DNA of 64,000 bases from Scortum barcoo (taxonomy: Eukaryota > Chordata > Actinopteri > Centrarchiformes > Terapontidae), in contig CM041552.1 of the NCBI GenBank assembly GCA_023238725.1, positions 16,159,147-16,223,146 of the forward strand. The letters are read 5' to 3'. Both the position numbers and the translations under genes were made by a program. This document shows, one piece after another, positions 1-11,781 of the stretch; position 1 is the stretch's first letter, and the number at the start of each line of letters is the position of its first letter. The notes under the pieces are model-generated. The model had not been told where the DNA came from. It saw nothing but the letters and a program-made list of their open reading frames with translations, and searched no databases.

Positions 1-1588
1 CAGTCTTTGAAAGTCGATAGCATTCATACAGTGTGAGTAACTCCGTACTCTTTAGGGGCTCTGTCTATGAGAAAGGGGGATTTGGTATGTTTCTTGAGAC
101 ATAATGCGAGTGTTTATGTACAGCCAGTTAAATAAGAAATAACACGGATGATTTTACCGCTGAATAGTAAGTTGTGCTCAGTTTGGTGAGTCATGCACAC
201 AGCAGGTCAGAGGAATTTAGTTGCCGTTCTGTCTCAGGTCTGTTATCTGTTAAATTCAACCTACAGCTTTTTTGAAGAGAAAAAAAAGCGAGCAAAGAGT
301 ACAGAGGAAGAGGAAGAGGCAATGTTTTTCGTAAAGAGAAAATGTTTTTTATAATGAGAAAATAATGTGAGGGAGAGGGGAAAAAAGAGCAAGTTATCTC
401 ATCTGTCAACTGAGAAACAAGTAAGTCTGACGTCTACTGTCATATTTGCATGCAAGTTTTTACAGCGTCGCACGGCGTCCCAGGCATTTACATGACGGGT
501 TTGAACTTGAGTTTGTCAAATAAACAGACAGACTCGTAGAGTAAGACAAAAATGGACAATGGTTAAGTGATACGGTGATGGAGCATGCATGCCAGTGAGT
601 ACAGCAGAAAGGAAAGGTTTGAACAGGGGTTTGAAAACAAGGTCTGGTTTGAGTTAAAAAGTTATTCCTCTGTCTCTCCCTCTCCCTCTCAGAACCATGA
701 GGTTCTGGAAAACTTTGACATGCAAAGTGCCAGAATGAGTGTTGTTTTTCTGCATGAGAACACAGCTGCACTAAAGGTTTAGTGTGAGTTGTGTGAACCT
801 TTGTGTGAATCTTCTGCAGCTCAGATGAGTGTTTTTTTTTTTTGTTCATTTGTTTTTCTTTTTGGGGGCGGAGAAAGGAGAGGCAAAAAGGTTAGACCAG
901 TAAGTATTTCAGTAATCCGCTGAGACAAGGTGTTCAAATGTCATGAGTAAACCCGTTGGGCCGGGCGGTGGAACAGTACATCTCGTTACCTAAATGTACA
1001 GCACTACGTTATATTGCAGCCATTAAACCCAAATCTTTCCATATTGGCACAGTTACTCACACACTTGTTAATCTATTCTACCAGGAAAAAAAGCATTTAG
1101 GATAGCATACAATAATCAGTTATGACTTAATTTGGGTGCCACCATTTAAGTACCCTCCTCTCTTCTCTCTATCTCTCACAATTCTTCTCCCATTTAGTCA
1201 GCCACACACCCAGGAAGAAAAGGGCAATTAAAGGAAATCAGCCTTAAAATGATTTACTTTCTAAGACATGCACAAGGACTTTTAAGTGGGATGACTCAAG
1301 CTATAAACTGGATTGTGTAATTTGATTGCAAAATGGGCCAACCAATTATGCTTGAGCGAGTGGCACGACTTATACTGGACTGTTCTGCTGAGGCATGCCA
1401 GAGGGAAAGGCTTAGAGCATCATAAAATGTTTTAGGTTGATGTCACTTTTTCGTGGTCAAACCCACTTCCTGTGCCTCGACACCCTCTGTTTCTGTGTAT
1501 ATGATCATTTCATCATGGTTAGCTATGTAAAATAGTTTCAAATGTGGCATATTCCTAATCTGTTCCTTCATACTGATCTTCTCCTTAG
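1..1588. other. Sequence upstream of p2ry2-like gene
   Basis: No gene is recognised here. The short open frames (460-849 minus, 585-782 plus) are low-complexity and resemble no family I know. The stretch ends in a pyrimidine-rich acceptor (ctccttag at 1581-1588) feeding the first recognisable p2ry2-like exon. An upstream exon with the start codon should therefore lie in this stretch or left of the window, but I could not single one out. A run of T at 833-842 and a purine-rich block at 290-390 are the only other visible features. Confidence 0.5.
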
Positions 1589-1940
1589 GTGTCCTCACGA
1601 CCAAGATGGCCAAATTTGACAACAAGTCCAACCAATTCCAATTTCAGTGCCTTCTACTGTGAATTTCAAGAAGATTTTAAATATATTCTCCTTCCTGTAA
1701 GCTACACCTTGGTCTTTGTGATTGGCGTGGCACTGAACGCCACAGCGCTGTATGTGATTGTGTTCCGCACTAAGCACTGGAAGCCCTCGACCATCTACAT
1801 GTTCAACCTGACGATGTGTGACACACTCTACATCTTCACTCTGCCCTTCCTCATCTATTACTATGCAGATGAGAATGACTGGCCCTTCAGTGAACCTTTC
1901 TGCAAGATCATACGCTTCCTTTTTTATGCCAACTTATACG
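1589..1940 (+). CDS. p2ry2: p2ry2-like exon A: extracellular N-terminus to early TM3
   Basis: Encodes the N-terminus with an N-glycosylation site (NFS), TM1, TM2 and the start of TM3, ending NLY plus one base. The acceptor is ctccttag at 1581-1588 and the donor is gtacgg at 1941. The ATG at 1606 is out of frame with the receptor, so it is not the start. The left boundary is the splice acceptor, not a start codon. Confidence 0.85.
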
Positions 1941-3597
1941 GTACGGTTCTCCCCTGGTAGAGGCCCATGTAGTATGATGCAGCATATGATATGATGTATG
2001 ATCTGACTTGAGCGACACAAGACACGACATGACCCAATAAACAGTACAATACAACATGCAACATTAAGATACAACAGGCATATCACAACACACAACATGC
2101 TACGATATAATACACTAGGCTCTGCTACACTAGGCTACAAAGCAGCTTCCTATAGTACGATACAACATGTTACACTAGGATATGCAACATCAGGCTACAA
2201 TGCTGTACACTACAGTAAAATGCAACAAGCTACGCTAGACTGCAATGCAGTATGCCACAGAATGCTATGCTGCACTGGGCTACACTACGATGCTTTACAA
2301 TATGATCTATATTGATATAGCGATATATTACAATGCATCACAATACGTGAAGTACATATGATACTATAGCACATCATGAATATACTAAAAAATACATATA
2401 AAAATACTATAAATTTACAATACCATAAAAATTCAAACTTATACGATTTAAATGATAGAAGTAAGTATTAAAAAGAGCATATTCAATTTTCTTTCCACAG
2501 CTTCCATTCTGTTCCTGTGCTGTATTAGTCTGCATCGCTTCGTTGGCATCTGCTACCCAGTCCGCTCCCTCTACTGGGTCAGCGCCCGCCGGGCCAGGCT
2601 GGTATCTGTGGCAGTGTGGGCCTGTGTTTTATTCTGCCAGGCACCTATTCTCTATTTCTCAAGAACGAGGTGATTTAAATTGGTATAACTGTCGTTTTTC
2701 TTCTCTTTTTTCTCCTCTTTCTTTCATTGCTCCCTTACTTAATTAATATCCTTTATCACTGAACTGAAGGTGTATTTAAGTGGCCTATTGATTTTTATGG
2801 CACACCAATTTTGCCAAGTACCTTATCTTAGGTTGCCGACTTGCTGCTAGCTCACACATTTACATTTTATCTCCTTTCTTTCATCACTCCTATCTCTGTT
2901 TCTGTGGTTTAATGCCAAACAAGGCAGTAGTACCATTTAAAAATCCAATTCAGCTGTAATCTCTTACCAGGGATGTGGACACCGAGCGGATCTGCTACGA
3001 CACCACCAGCCCAGAGCTCTTTAATGACTTCCTGGTGTACAGCTCGGTCGTGTCAGTCCTCATGTTTGCACTGCCCTTCACGGTGGTGATGGTGTGCTAT
3101 GGCCTCATGGTGCGGAAGCTTCTAGAGCCCAGCTGGGGGTCCGAAGGGAGAGCCGAGGGTGAGAGGGGAGGCCTGACAGCCCACCGCTCCAAGCAGAAGT
3201 CAGTGAAGATGATCATCATTGTGCTGGCAGCGTTCATGCTCTGCTTTCTCCCTTTCCACCTCACCAGGAGTCTTTACTACTCTTTCAGATACCTAAGGCA
3301 GGCCAATCCAGCACAGGTGAGGACAAACACTTTTTTATTTTCTGACAAATGTCTTATAATGACACACAAAAGCTCAAGGTATCATTTTAATATGCTCATC
3401 AGATCAGCTGTACTTTGCTGGAGGCCTCCAGTGTGGCTTACAAGGTGACCCGACCTTTAGCCAGCTCCAACAGCTGCCTGGACCCGATCCTTTACTTCCT
3501 GGCCGGGCAGGACGCCCGCAGTAACCTCACCAAAACTATCAAGTTGTCATCAACAAAACCAACAAGTGCAAACCAACGCCTGACAACACAACTCTGA
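1589..3597 (+). CDS. p2ry2: P2Y2-like purinergic G-protein-coupled receptor (four coding exons)
   Basis: Seven-transmembrane nucleotide receptor of the plasma membrane; the P2Y2 family is activated by extracellular ATP/UTP and couples mainly to Gq. Coding exons are 1589-1940, 2501-2669, 2971-3316 and 3403-3597, with phases that join cleanly and GT-AG introns of 560, 301 and 86 nt. About 353 residues are encoded. Visible motifs: EDFKYILLPVSY before TM1, IYYYADENDWPF at the TM2/loop boundary, SILFLCCISLHRF in TM3 (HRF in place of DRY), CQAPILYF in TM4, FLPFHLTR in TM6 with the nucleotide-contacting H and R, and YKVTRPLASSNSCLDPILYF in TM7 (DPxxY variant). The C-tail is short, about 25 residues. 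The first exon is open from its acceptor, with TAG directly upstream in frame and no in-frame Met before TM2, so an upstream exon should supply the start. P2Y4 is the nearest alternative; CQAPILYF and the relt/arhgef17 synteny favour P2Y2. The gene is convergent with relt. Confidence 0.9.
1941..2500 (+). repeat. Degenerate short tandem repeat filling p2ry2-like intron
   Basis: About 2010-2350 is built of diverged units around TACAAYATGC and CTACACTAGGCTAC, with recurring gctac, caatac and acatgc words. It looks like an old, eroded minisatellite. The rest of the intron is AT-rich up to the acceptor tract at 2485-2500. Confidence 0.6.
2501..2669 (+). CDS. p2ry2: p2ry2-like exon B: TM3 to TM4
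   Basis: The acceptor is ctttccacag and the donor is gtgatt at 2670. The first two bases complete an alanine codon, so the protein reads NLYASILFLCCISLHRF across the junction. Exon B encodes the rest of TM3, the second intracellular loop and TM4, ending YFSRTR with the last codon split two and one. Confidence 0.88.
2971..3316 (+). CDS. p2ry2: p2ry2-like exon C: second extracellular loop to TM6
   Basis: Starts after ctcttaccag and ends before gtgagg. It encodes the second extracellular loop, with the conserved cysteine in ICYDTTSPELF, then TM5, the third intracellular loop (glycine/glutamate-rich) and TM6 with FLPFHLTR. The exon ends on a codon boundary. Confidence 0.88.
3403..3597 (+). CDS. 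p2ry2: p2ry2-like exon D: TM7 and short cytoplasmic tail
   Basis: Begins after tgctcatcag with an in-frame ISCTLLEASSVAYK, then the TM7 signature and DPILYFLAGQ. A tail of about 25 residues ends at TGA 3595-3597. The tail is far shorter than the roughly 60-residue tail of mammalian P2Y2. Confidence 0.88.
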   Translation: MSCTLLEASSVAYKVTRPLASSNSCLDPILYFLAGQDARSNLTKTIKLSSTKPTSANQRLTTQL

Positions 3598-3964
3598 TCC
3601 AGTGCCTTAAACTATCTTAGTAAAAATGCAGAAGGTTGTTGAGACTTGTACTGTACTTATTGCCAGTCTCCTCTGGTGGAGGCAACGTCCCATACCTTCC
3701 TCAAGAGGGCACTTTTTAATCATGAATGTCCACCAGTGGTCTGTTTGGCAAGCACAGGACTTCGGAGGGCTGTAATACCTCTGTGAAATGTGAAATTTAA
3801 AACAGGAAAACACTTTTCAAATCCTACTTGACTGCCAACAGTCTGCAGCCATCATCGTCAAGCAGTAGAAGATTTAATCAGATGTAAATATCTGATATGG
3901 ACAATGCAGTTGTGAAGCTTTTAAATTATCACCTCCACCATGTTATGCATTCCTCATTTAAGAC

Positions 3965-3970
3965 AATAAA
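3965..3970 (+). other. Polyadenylation signal AATAAA of p2ry2-like gene
   Basis: Canonical AATAAA 368 nt past the stop codon, giving a compact 3' UTR that ends near 3990. Further AATAAA-like words occur near 4091 and 4325, so longer transcripts are possible. Confidence 0.5.
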
Positions 3971-4205
3971 GGACTTCTAGTTATATTTTTATGTTTGAAC
4001 AGTTGCATGGACAGTAGTAAACTGCATGGTGCTCCACAGCTGTGGTTTTCCTTTATGATTTTAACTACTGCACCTGATGTCTGAGTGGCTGAATAAAAAC
4101 AAGTGGGTTTTCCTTAGCTCTCCTTTCTCATCAGACAAAGAGGGCTCAGCCAAGTGTGCTCAGCCTCTTCTGGTTTTAAGGCTTTGTTGCTGGTTTTGTT
4201 GTTTT

Positions 4206-4280
4206 AGAGCTCCATTCAGCACTGTTGAAGCACACAGGGCTCTATGTGTGTGTGTGTGTGCGTGTGTGTGTGTGTGTAAC
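4206..4280 (-). repeat. Hairpin with ferritin-IRE-like apex next to a TG microsatellite (copy 1)
   Basis: On the minus strand, AGAGC at 4239-4243 pairs with GCTCT at 4206-4210. Between them TGCTTCAACAGTGCTGAATG carries the CAGTGC loop word (plus-strand GCACTG at 4219-4224) flanked by TTCA/TGAA. A TG repeat follows at 4244-4278. A near-identical 42-nt block lies at 12693-12740. The apex resembles the ferritin iron-responsive element but lacks one base of the usual 3' upper stem. Confidence 0.5.
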
Positions 4281-6925
4281 TTTGTGTCACAAAATGTGAA
4301 GGACCTAAAATGATACGATGATATAATAAACATGAGTAAATTTTGACAAACCAGTCGTGGTAATAAACTTTTATCATGTCATGCACCACACCACATATGC
4401 CATCATTTTTGTCAGTTAAGATATAATTCTTGTGTAATGGCTGAATGAGTTTCACTATCATCCTGCAAAACCTCTGTGTAGGTCATCGTTAATGTCAGTT
4501 CACTGATTCTCTCTTGATTTGTCTCCGATTATTAAAACCAGCCTCTGAGTGTTTGGAACCAGCGAAATTTGTCATCACGTCAGCCTATCGGTTATGAGTT
4601 TGTAAAGCTTTAACTGTAATTTGTGGCAAGAGTAACCTTAGTTGCAGTGTAGCTGAGCTGCTTGGTAATTTCATTGGTGTTGGTTGCAGCTGACGTATGT
4701 AATCAGTGGTCCTTTGTATTTAATGAACCACCACTAGGGGGTTGTACTGCCTAACAAACAAGACGCTGCGGCTGGGAATGCTCCAGGAGTTTAAACTACA
4801 TTTTTGACTCTTTATAGTTCACCGGATGTCATCTCTCACGCACCACCAAACACCAAACAATCATTAAAGAGCCAAGTTACTGTACAACAGCATTTAAAAT
4901 ACACCTCTTCTTTATTTCAAGAGTAAAAACATCATACAGAAAAATGTAATATTATAAATGCAATCTACAAACTTGATGAGATGAATGCCTTTTTTTCTTC
5001 CTTCTGTCCTACCAGCAACACTTCAGCTTGAAAACATGTAATAATAAGTCTAATGATAGTAAGAATAGTGATAAAAACAGATTAAATGAAAACATGTAAC
5101 CAATAAATATCCAGTCCTCAAGACATGTTGTCATATTCCGCGTAACAACATATTAAGAAAATATGAAAATGAGTAGCTAAAAAAAAACCTTCTATGATTA
5201 TAGCACACTCTTTAAAACCCACGAGGATGTAAACTGAAGCCAACAGAGCTGCTTGACTTTGAGGCATCTCAACCACTAATCCTCCGCAGCCACTGGTTGG
5301 TCTATTTAATTAAACTTTAATTAAACAATAAATATGCATGTGTGTGTCTATTTATACAAGAGCGGCTTCTTACAGTTATGGAGATTGCATAACTGGAGTC
5401 TGGCTGTGTGTCCTGGATGTGCGTGTGTGTGTGTGTGTGCGTAGGACTGTAGGGTTTAATAGTTCATGATTAGAGTGGAAAGAAACTGAAATGTTGCGCT
5501 CAAATGGTGAAAAAAAAAAACATATATCATTTTGATTTTAACCAGCAGTTCAGTTCATATGCACGACGGTGTGACAGAGTGTATCAGTTTCTGACTGATG
5601 GATTGCAAATGTCACTCATTGGTGCAGTCGTCTCTCACCTCACACTTACTGTGCGCTAAAATTATAAAAGCCGGATGTGGTCTGTTCCTCTACACCCGCC
5701 CATATTTACATATATACATTCATTTACATATTATATTCTACAAAAGTGATACCTATATCTATCTACTCTTTCACCCCAGGACCCAAATGATATTTACAGC
5801 TTCTCTCTACCATTGGGATGCAGTTTTGTAAAAACTAAAAAAAAAAAAAAAAAAAGTATTGGGACCCACTACAAGAACACATTTTGACCTCCTGATCGCC
5901 TGCTTGGACCTAATCTAAGATCTTAAAAGCTACAATTGTTATCAATGCTGACTGCGGGTGGGTGTGCACCGCTGAATGAGTCTTCTCTGACTCCCAAAGG
6001 TTCACTAAGTTCAAGTGAACTCAGTGAGAGTAATGAACTTCCTCTATTGTCAGCATCAACATTCAACACCTTCAAGGTCTAAAATCCTCATCTGCAATTT
6101 CTACATGAGCAGAAGAAGAGAAGCAAGATCACTAAACTTATAAAAAACGTCTAAAACATCAAAATGATGTCAGTTTTATAACATTTTTTACTTATAATAC
6201 CTTCTATAGTCTTTAATGCCATATGACATTTATTGCCATATGAAATAAATAATAGAGGTTTTATTTCAGCCAAGCAGGATTTGCTCGGCCTGTTGGTGAT
6301 GAAAACCTTCCCAGTTCATAGGACACTTGTTTGCAGACAACTTGGCTCGATGTTTTCCTCTTTTTTTTTTTTTTTTTTAAATGCACACACGTTTCAGTCT
6401 CACTGCTGTCTGAGCTGTGTGTTTTTGTGAGTAATGTATTCCACAGTGTTTTGTCCTCCTCACTGTATACAAGTAGGGTATGTGTCATCTTGTGTGTTTT
6501 ATGTCTATTTTTGTACATGGAAGTGCGAATACATGGGCTACGAGTGCATTTTTTATGATCTCTTCTTTGTTTTCTCCCTCTTGACCTTCCTTCTAGTGTC
6601 ATGTGTTATCGCAAAGCTACACTCTCCATTGTGCCCCTTGTGTATATCCAACAATGACAACAAAAAAAAATTCTCTTTGGATTGGGACAGTGGAGTAGCT
6701 GTGACTTCAATGGTGGTGCATCTGATACATCTGTAAAGTACTATGTTTGTAATAATAAATACAGTTAGAATCCTCTTATCACGTGCATAGAAACGACTTC
6801 TTCCAGCAGGTTCTTGTGGTTTCTTCACTCCCGAAACACCATCCCTGCCAGACGTCAGAGTCGTCGGCGAATGATGAGGTCATCTTCAGCGAGGTAGCGT
6901 TATCGTACACCGTCTCTCAGTCTCT
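4281..6925. other. Intergenic sequence and probable relt 3' UTR
   Basis: No coding exon is seen. It contains a TG run near 5421-5440, an A run at 5838-5856 and a T run at 6361-6379. On the minus strand AATAAA occurs at 4911-4916 and 6260-6265; either could end relt transcripts, giving a 3' UTR of about 0.7 or 2 kb. The genes on either side converge here. Confidence 0.45.
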
Positions 6926-6929
6926 TCAT
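6926..6929 (-). CDS. relt: Possible last relt codons in a terminal exon
   Basis: A good acceptor (actctctctttcag) opens an exon at 6929. Joined to exon 10 it gives one arginine and then TGA at 6928-6926, so the protein would end GIRR and the rest would be 3' UTR. Another frame of the same stretch would give an EETERR-like tail resembling the mammalian EENRYVV end. Which is used cannot be settled from the DNA. Confidence 0.35.
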
Positions 6930-9900
6930 CTGAAAGAGAGAGTCCAAATGTCAAGAAGGCGGTGGGCTGAGGCCGTGAAGGACAGACTGAAAGAAGGAGT
7001 GAAACTGTTGATAACTTCTTTTAAGCACATATATATTCCTCATTTGGGCTGCTGTTTTTTAAGCACAGGGCACGATGAACCCAACACACTGTTTTGCGAA
7101 ATGATTACTGTGACAGTGGGAGTGTTGTGTGCACATGCAGCATGAGTACACAAGAGGAAACAGAAGAAGCTCATTTCCCAAATCATTTTACAGACACTCC
7201 TCTCATAAACGGATCATGCTGTGTATAATTTCCTTTCCCAGTGAAACAGACTCCATAATTTATTGTTGGAGGAGTGTGCAGCGTGGAAGAAACAGAAAGA
7301 AATGGGGAAGGATAGATGTGATTACTGCGCGTAGTTACGCGGTGAAAGTGAAAAGAGAGCAGAGAAGAGGGGGAGGTGCGACTGCGTGTCGTACCTCCTG
7401 ATGCCGGACGATGATGAGGAGGAGAAGGGTTTCCCTCCGAACAGAGAGTTGCGTTGCTCCTGGGTCGATGTCTTGGTTTCCACGATGACGGGCTTCTGCT
7501 CGGGGATCTGAGCGACTTGAAACCTGTCGGCCCAGAAAGAGATACGATCAACATTAGACACGAAGATCTGTTTGAAAGCACATGTGAGTCTTAATAACTC
7601 TTCCTACCACATTTAATTGTCTTTCTTTTTGCTGCTTTTTGATGGTTATTTGTAATCAAGTAATTCTACTGTAGATCTGAACTTATTTTAAAAAAAACAG
7701 TGCAGTTTACAGATGATTCTTTCTATAGTCTAAGTTTCTATAACTGAACTGTACTGTGGTAAAACAATTGTGAATGTGTCCATAGTGGAAGCATTCAGAT
7801 TAAGTAAGAGTAAAGAAAAAACACACCATTGCAGTCAAGAGTCCTGCATTCAAAAGTAAGAGTACAGTACACAAGTGATACCAGGAAATATAAAAAATCA
7901 AGTAAGTATTGGATTACTGATGATGAAAACTGATTCTGATACTGAAATTATGAACTATTTTATGTCACTTTCAACCATATCAATGCAACTTATTTAATTA
8001 AATAATGATATGTTTTGTATGTGAAATCTTAATCTGTAACGAAATAACTAACTTTTTACTAGTGAAATGTGGTGGAGTAGAAATAAAAAGTAGCGGAAAG
8101 GGTAAATATTCAGGCAAAGGGGAAGAAGCTCAAAACTGTACTTAACAACAGCGCTTTATCTTAAAAGAAAATGTAAAATAATATAGTAAAAAATAACAAT
8201 ATTTGCAGTGGATGTGTCATGTGTCTCACCTCCCCACAGACAACACTGTCAGCTCTCCCTCCTTCCTCTCCTTCACTTCATTCCCTTCCACTTTCTCCTG
8301 CACAGCATTTGGCACAGCAGCTTGTGTATGGCGGGTGTCGGCAAACACTCCCCCCAGCAGGGGTCTCTTCTGCTGGTCGGCAGATGTGTCCAGGGAGGGC
8401 AGGATGAGGGTCTGGGGGGGCTTCAGGGGATCTTTGAGGGAATCCAGGGGAGGTATGAGGACGGGGGGCCACTTCCTCTGGGCGCAGCGGGTGCAGCGGT
8501 AGCCGTGTCTGGGGGCCAGGCCGGAGAGGCCAGAGATGGTGTGCAGGTGGGACTGATGGGGGCACAGCCTGGGGAGGGAGCGGAACGGGGACAGGGGAGA
8601 CAGCATCGGGAACCTGCGACGAAGTGCAATGAGACAAAATCAGTGAGTGTCTTGGTCATTTATACAGAGGGTCAAAAGTGTGGCTGCAAAACTGTCTTTT
8701 GTGCTCCTCATTGCTTCCCTCACAGATAGTTTAAACGTTTGTCTTGGTTGCTAATGCAAGGTTGACATTTAAGCCTTAGAAAAGCCCCAGCATGTTCAAA
8801 CACTGCCTTCACGTCTGCCTTTGTTCAGTGGGAGTGTGTGAATGGAAAATGAAATTGTAAATTATAATCTAAAATGTTGCGCTCTGTGCACTTTTGCCCA
8901 GGGCTCTTTAGTTTGTGTTTCCCCATTGTTCTTTTATGCAGAGAAAGGCAGAGCGAGAGAGACGAATGCAGCTGTGCATTCATGTGTTATACTGGCTAGT
9001 GGGTGACCTGTAGTGACCTCAGAACCTCCCAACACACACACACACACACACACACACAGGATCTGAAAGCTTTCCAGATTTCTGTGTGCATATCGTGTGC
9101 GAGCGTCAGAACGTTCTCGAACCTGAAGCCCGCATGTTACAGCAGCCCATTGAGCAGCAGCACACTGCCGGAGGCCCCTGACACCTCTCTCTATTGTGGA
9201 TGTGGTGCACACACCGGAGTGCATGGGATCCAATTAAGGCCATATCATATTGTGAGATAAGATGAACTCCCGTGATTCTGTGGGAGAGGCCGGGTCGGCG
9301 CGGCAGCAAAGAATCGAGCGACAATTAGGAGCATAAAGATGGCAAAAGATTCTTCTGTGTGCTCTCCTGACACTGATGATAAGGAGCTGATGAAAAGTCG
9401 AAAACGCAGCGGTGTAGACTGTGGTGTGGAAGAACATGTTGCTGGACTTGTAAGATTCACCTCTGACTACTTGGGCAATTTGAACGGCCGCAGTTTCCAA
9501 CCACAACTACACATGGTCATGTAAATTGTGTGACTTGGAGCTGTGTGACAGCCAACAAGCTTAGTGACAGACAGGGTGCTTAAGCCTCATGACTCAAGAG
9601 ACAGCGGTTACGAGTGTGTGAGACATTCACTGGAGTGAGTCACTGCTATTTCCCCTTAGTCAGAGGATTAAGATTAAATGAAAATGTTATAATTTCAGTT
9701 TCAGCAGAAATTAACATTTGTGGACGTCTATGGGTTATGACTGTTTCAACAACAATATACCATTAAATACCATTTAAAGGTAAATCAAAGCTTTGCATGT
9801 GATTCTGATAAAACTCTGACCATCTCGGATGAGAGCTGGAGATGTTTTAAAACCACAAGAGTATTTTTGAGGGCATCAAGAGCAAGTTTTTCTTGCTGCA

Positions 9901-11694
9901 GCTTAAAGTGCATTATGGATGGATAAAAAAATGTTGCATTCTGGGTATGTTCTATTTAAGATAAAGAGATAAAACATGCTTGTAATGTAAAATACACCCT
10001 GTGTGATGTTTTATTTAGAGTGGCTCTACCAGAAACTTTACCAAGTCACAGTACTTGTACTCACAGTAAAAGTAAAACTTTTTTAAAGATGGTTCTGGAT
10101 CGAGGTCTATATCATTATTCAGTGTGCAACAACACTGTGATGTCTACAGGGAGCAAAGTATCATACATGATGTTAGCAGACCGTATCGGTTCAAGGAGCT
10201 CTCTGCTTTCGTCTTTGAGGAGAAACTTTACGTAACTTTTGGCAAGGTTGTCTCTCTTTCTCTCTGGTTGAACACGCTGACACACACACACACACTTACA
10301 CTCAAGCACATAGATTTCTTTTATTACAGCCTCTTGCCGGGAGACTCCTTCCAAATGTCTCCCTACTTTGCTCTCTACCAAACTTTCCTCGCCTCTGCAT
10401 TCAGCCTGACCTTGAGCAGCATGACTGAGCAAAAGTGTATGATGATTTGTGTGTGTGTGTTTATGTGTGTGTGTGTGTGGTCTCATACTTGATTGACGAG
10501 CTTTTGCTCATGGCCATCTGTTTGCTCTCGTACTCCAGCAGCAGTTCCTCTAGCGCAGCAGCATTTTCTGAAATACACACACACACAGACTCAGTGATGT
10601 TTACTGCAGTGAGTGCCAACGATTTTTTTTGGTTCCAGTCAATAATATAAATCATAATAATCGAGTGATCAAGTCAAATAATCAAGGTTTAAGACATATT
10701 AGAAGCTTCTTTCTGCTTATTGGTATTGACTGAAAAAGTTAACTTCCCTGGGAAAAGTTCCAAATATCTTGGCATCATTATTGGATTCACAGAGTGTCCT
10801 CCACTGTCAGTACTTTGTGAAATGTAAACACAAACTGCAAACATTTATCACTGCTGGAGAAGGCCTAAATGTCGTGCTGGCAGTGTTGAAACTCTCATGC
10901 GATGGTTGTAACATCTACAGTGGAAGTGCTAGCTGCTATCTCCAAACTGACTGTGATGAGTTGATGGCTGGCATGATGCAACAGCATGAACATCTAGAGT
11001 ATAGCAGTAACCTTTCATTGTGAAGGGAATATGTTTTGTCCCCCTTTGCTGTGTTTGCAGAAGGGAAGTCAAACTCACAAGGGTTTGGGTTCACCCTGTT
11101 TTTACATTTCTGATATTAACCATGCAGGACAGTGATAAGGAGTCTGCAGCAGCGGCGGCATGTCTGTGACGTACTGTGATAACGCTCTGTTTCCCTCTAA
11201 AGCCACAAAAGATGAGACATCACTGTTGCTCAACACCCACCTTTCTTCTCAGTGATGAGGCGAACCAGAACACTGATGGTGTCTTCATTCAGGTCATCAG
11301 ATATGTAGGGACAACTGTTACCTAAAGGAAAAAAGACAAATATAATGACCCTTTATATTAACAGACTTTATAATGCTACATATATCAGTTTGTAAACTCT
11401 GGATGTAGTATATTGACATTTTTCCCCACAGAAGTGCATACATACATGTAACACAAATACAAAAACAATGTAATGTGCACATATTAAGGTACTTTTATAT
11501 GAATAAGCAAAAAATAATACAATAAAGTTTACTAGTACCACTTTTTGTGTATTGTCAAAAATATCTGGTTAATATATGTTTGAATCACATTTAGGTCATG
11601 GCATGTGGTTTAAACTGAATGTGCAGTTCAGATGTATATTAAAAGAAAACTTTTATATACTTTTTAGTGTATAGTATGACCATCCTGTTAGGGC

Positions 11695-11781
<87 letters not shown>

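Larger units (their letters stand above)
6930..10488 (-). other. relt introns around exons 9 and 10
   Basis: Between 7394 and 6930, and around 7524-8229 and 8614-10488, no further exon is convincing. Present are a CA run at 9032-9058 and an AT-rich part at 7600-8200. The plus-strand frame 9003-9260 is mostly microsatellite. Confidence 0.5.

Noticed and set aside
460..849. Minus-strand 129-codon frame upstream of p2ry2
   Set aside because: Repetitive (KKKKH, ERERERQR) composition and no homology; a low-complexity artefact.
1606..1608. ATG as the p2ry2-like start codon
   Set aside because: Out of frame with the receptor reading frame.
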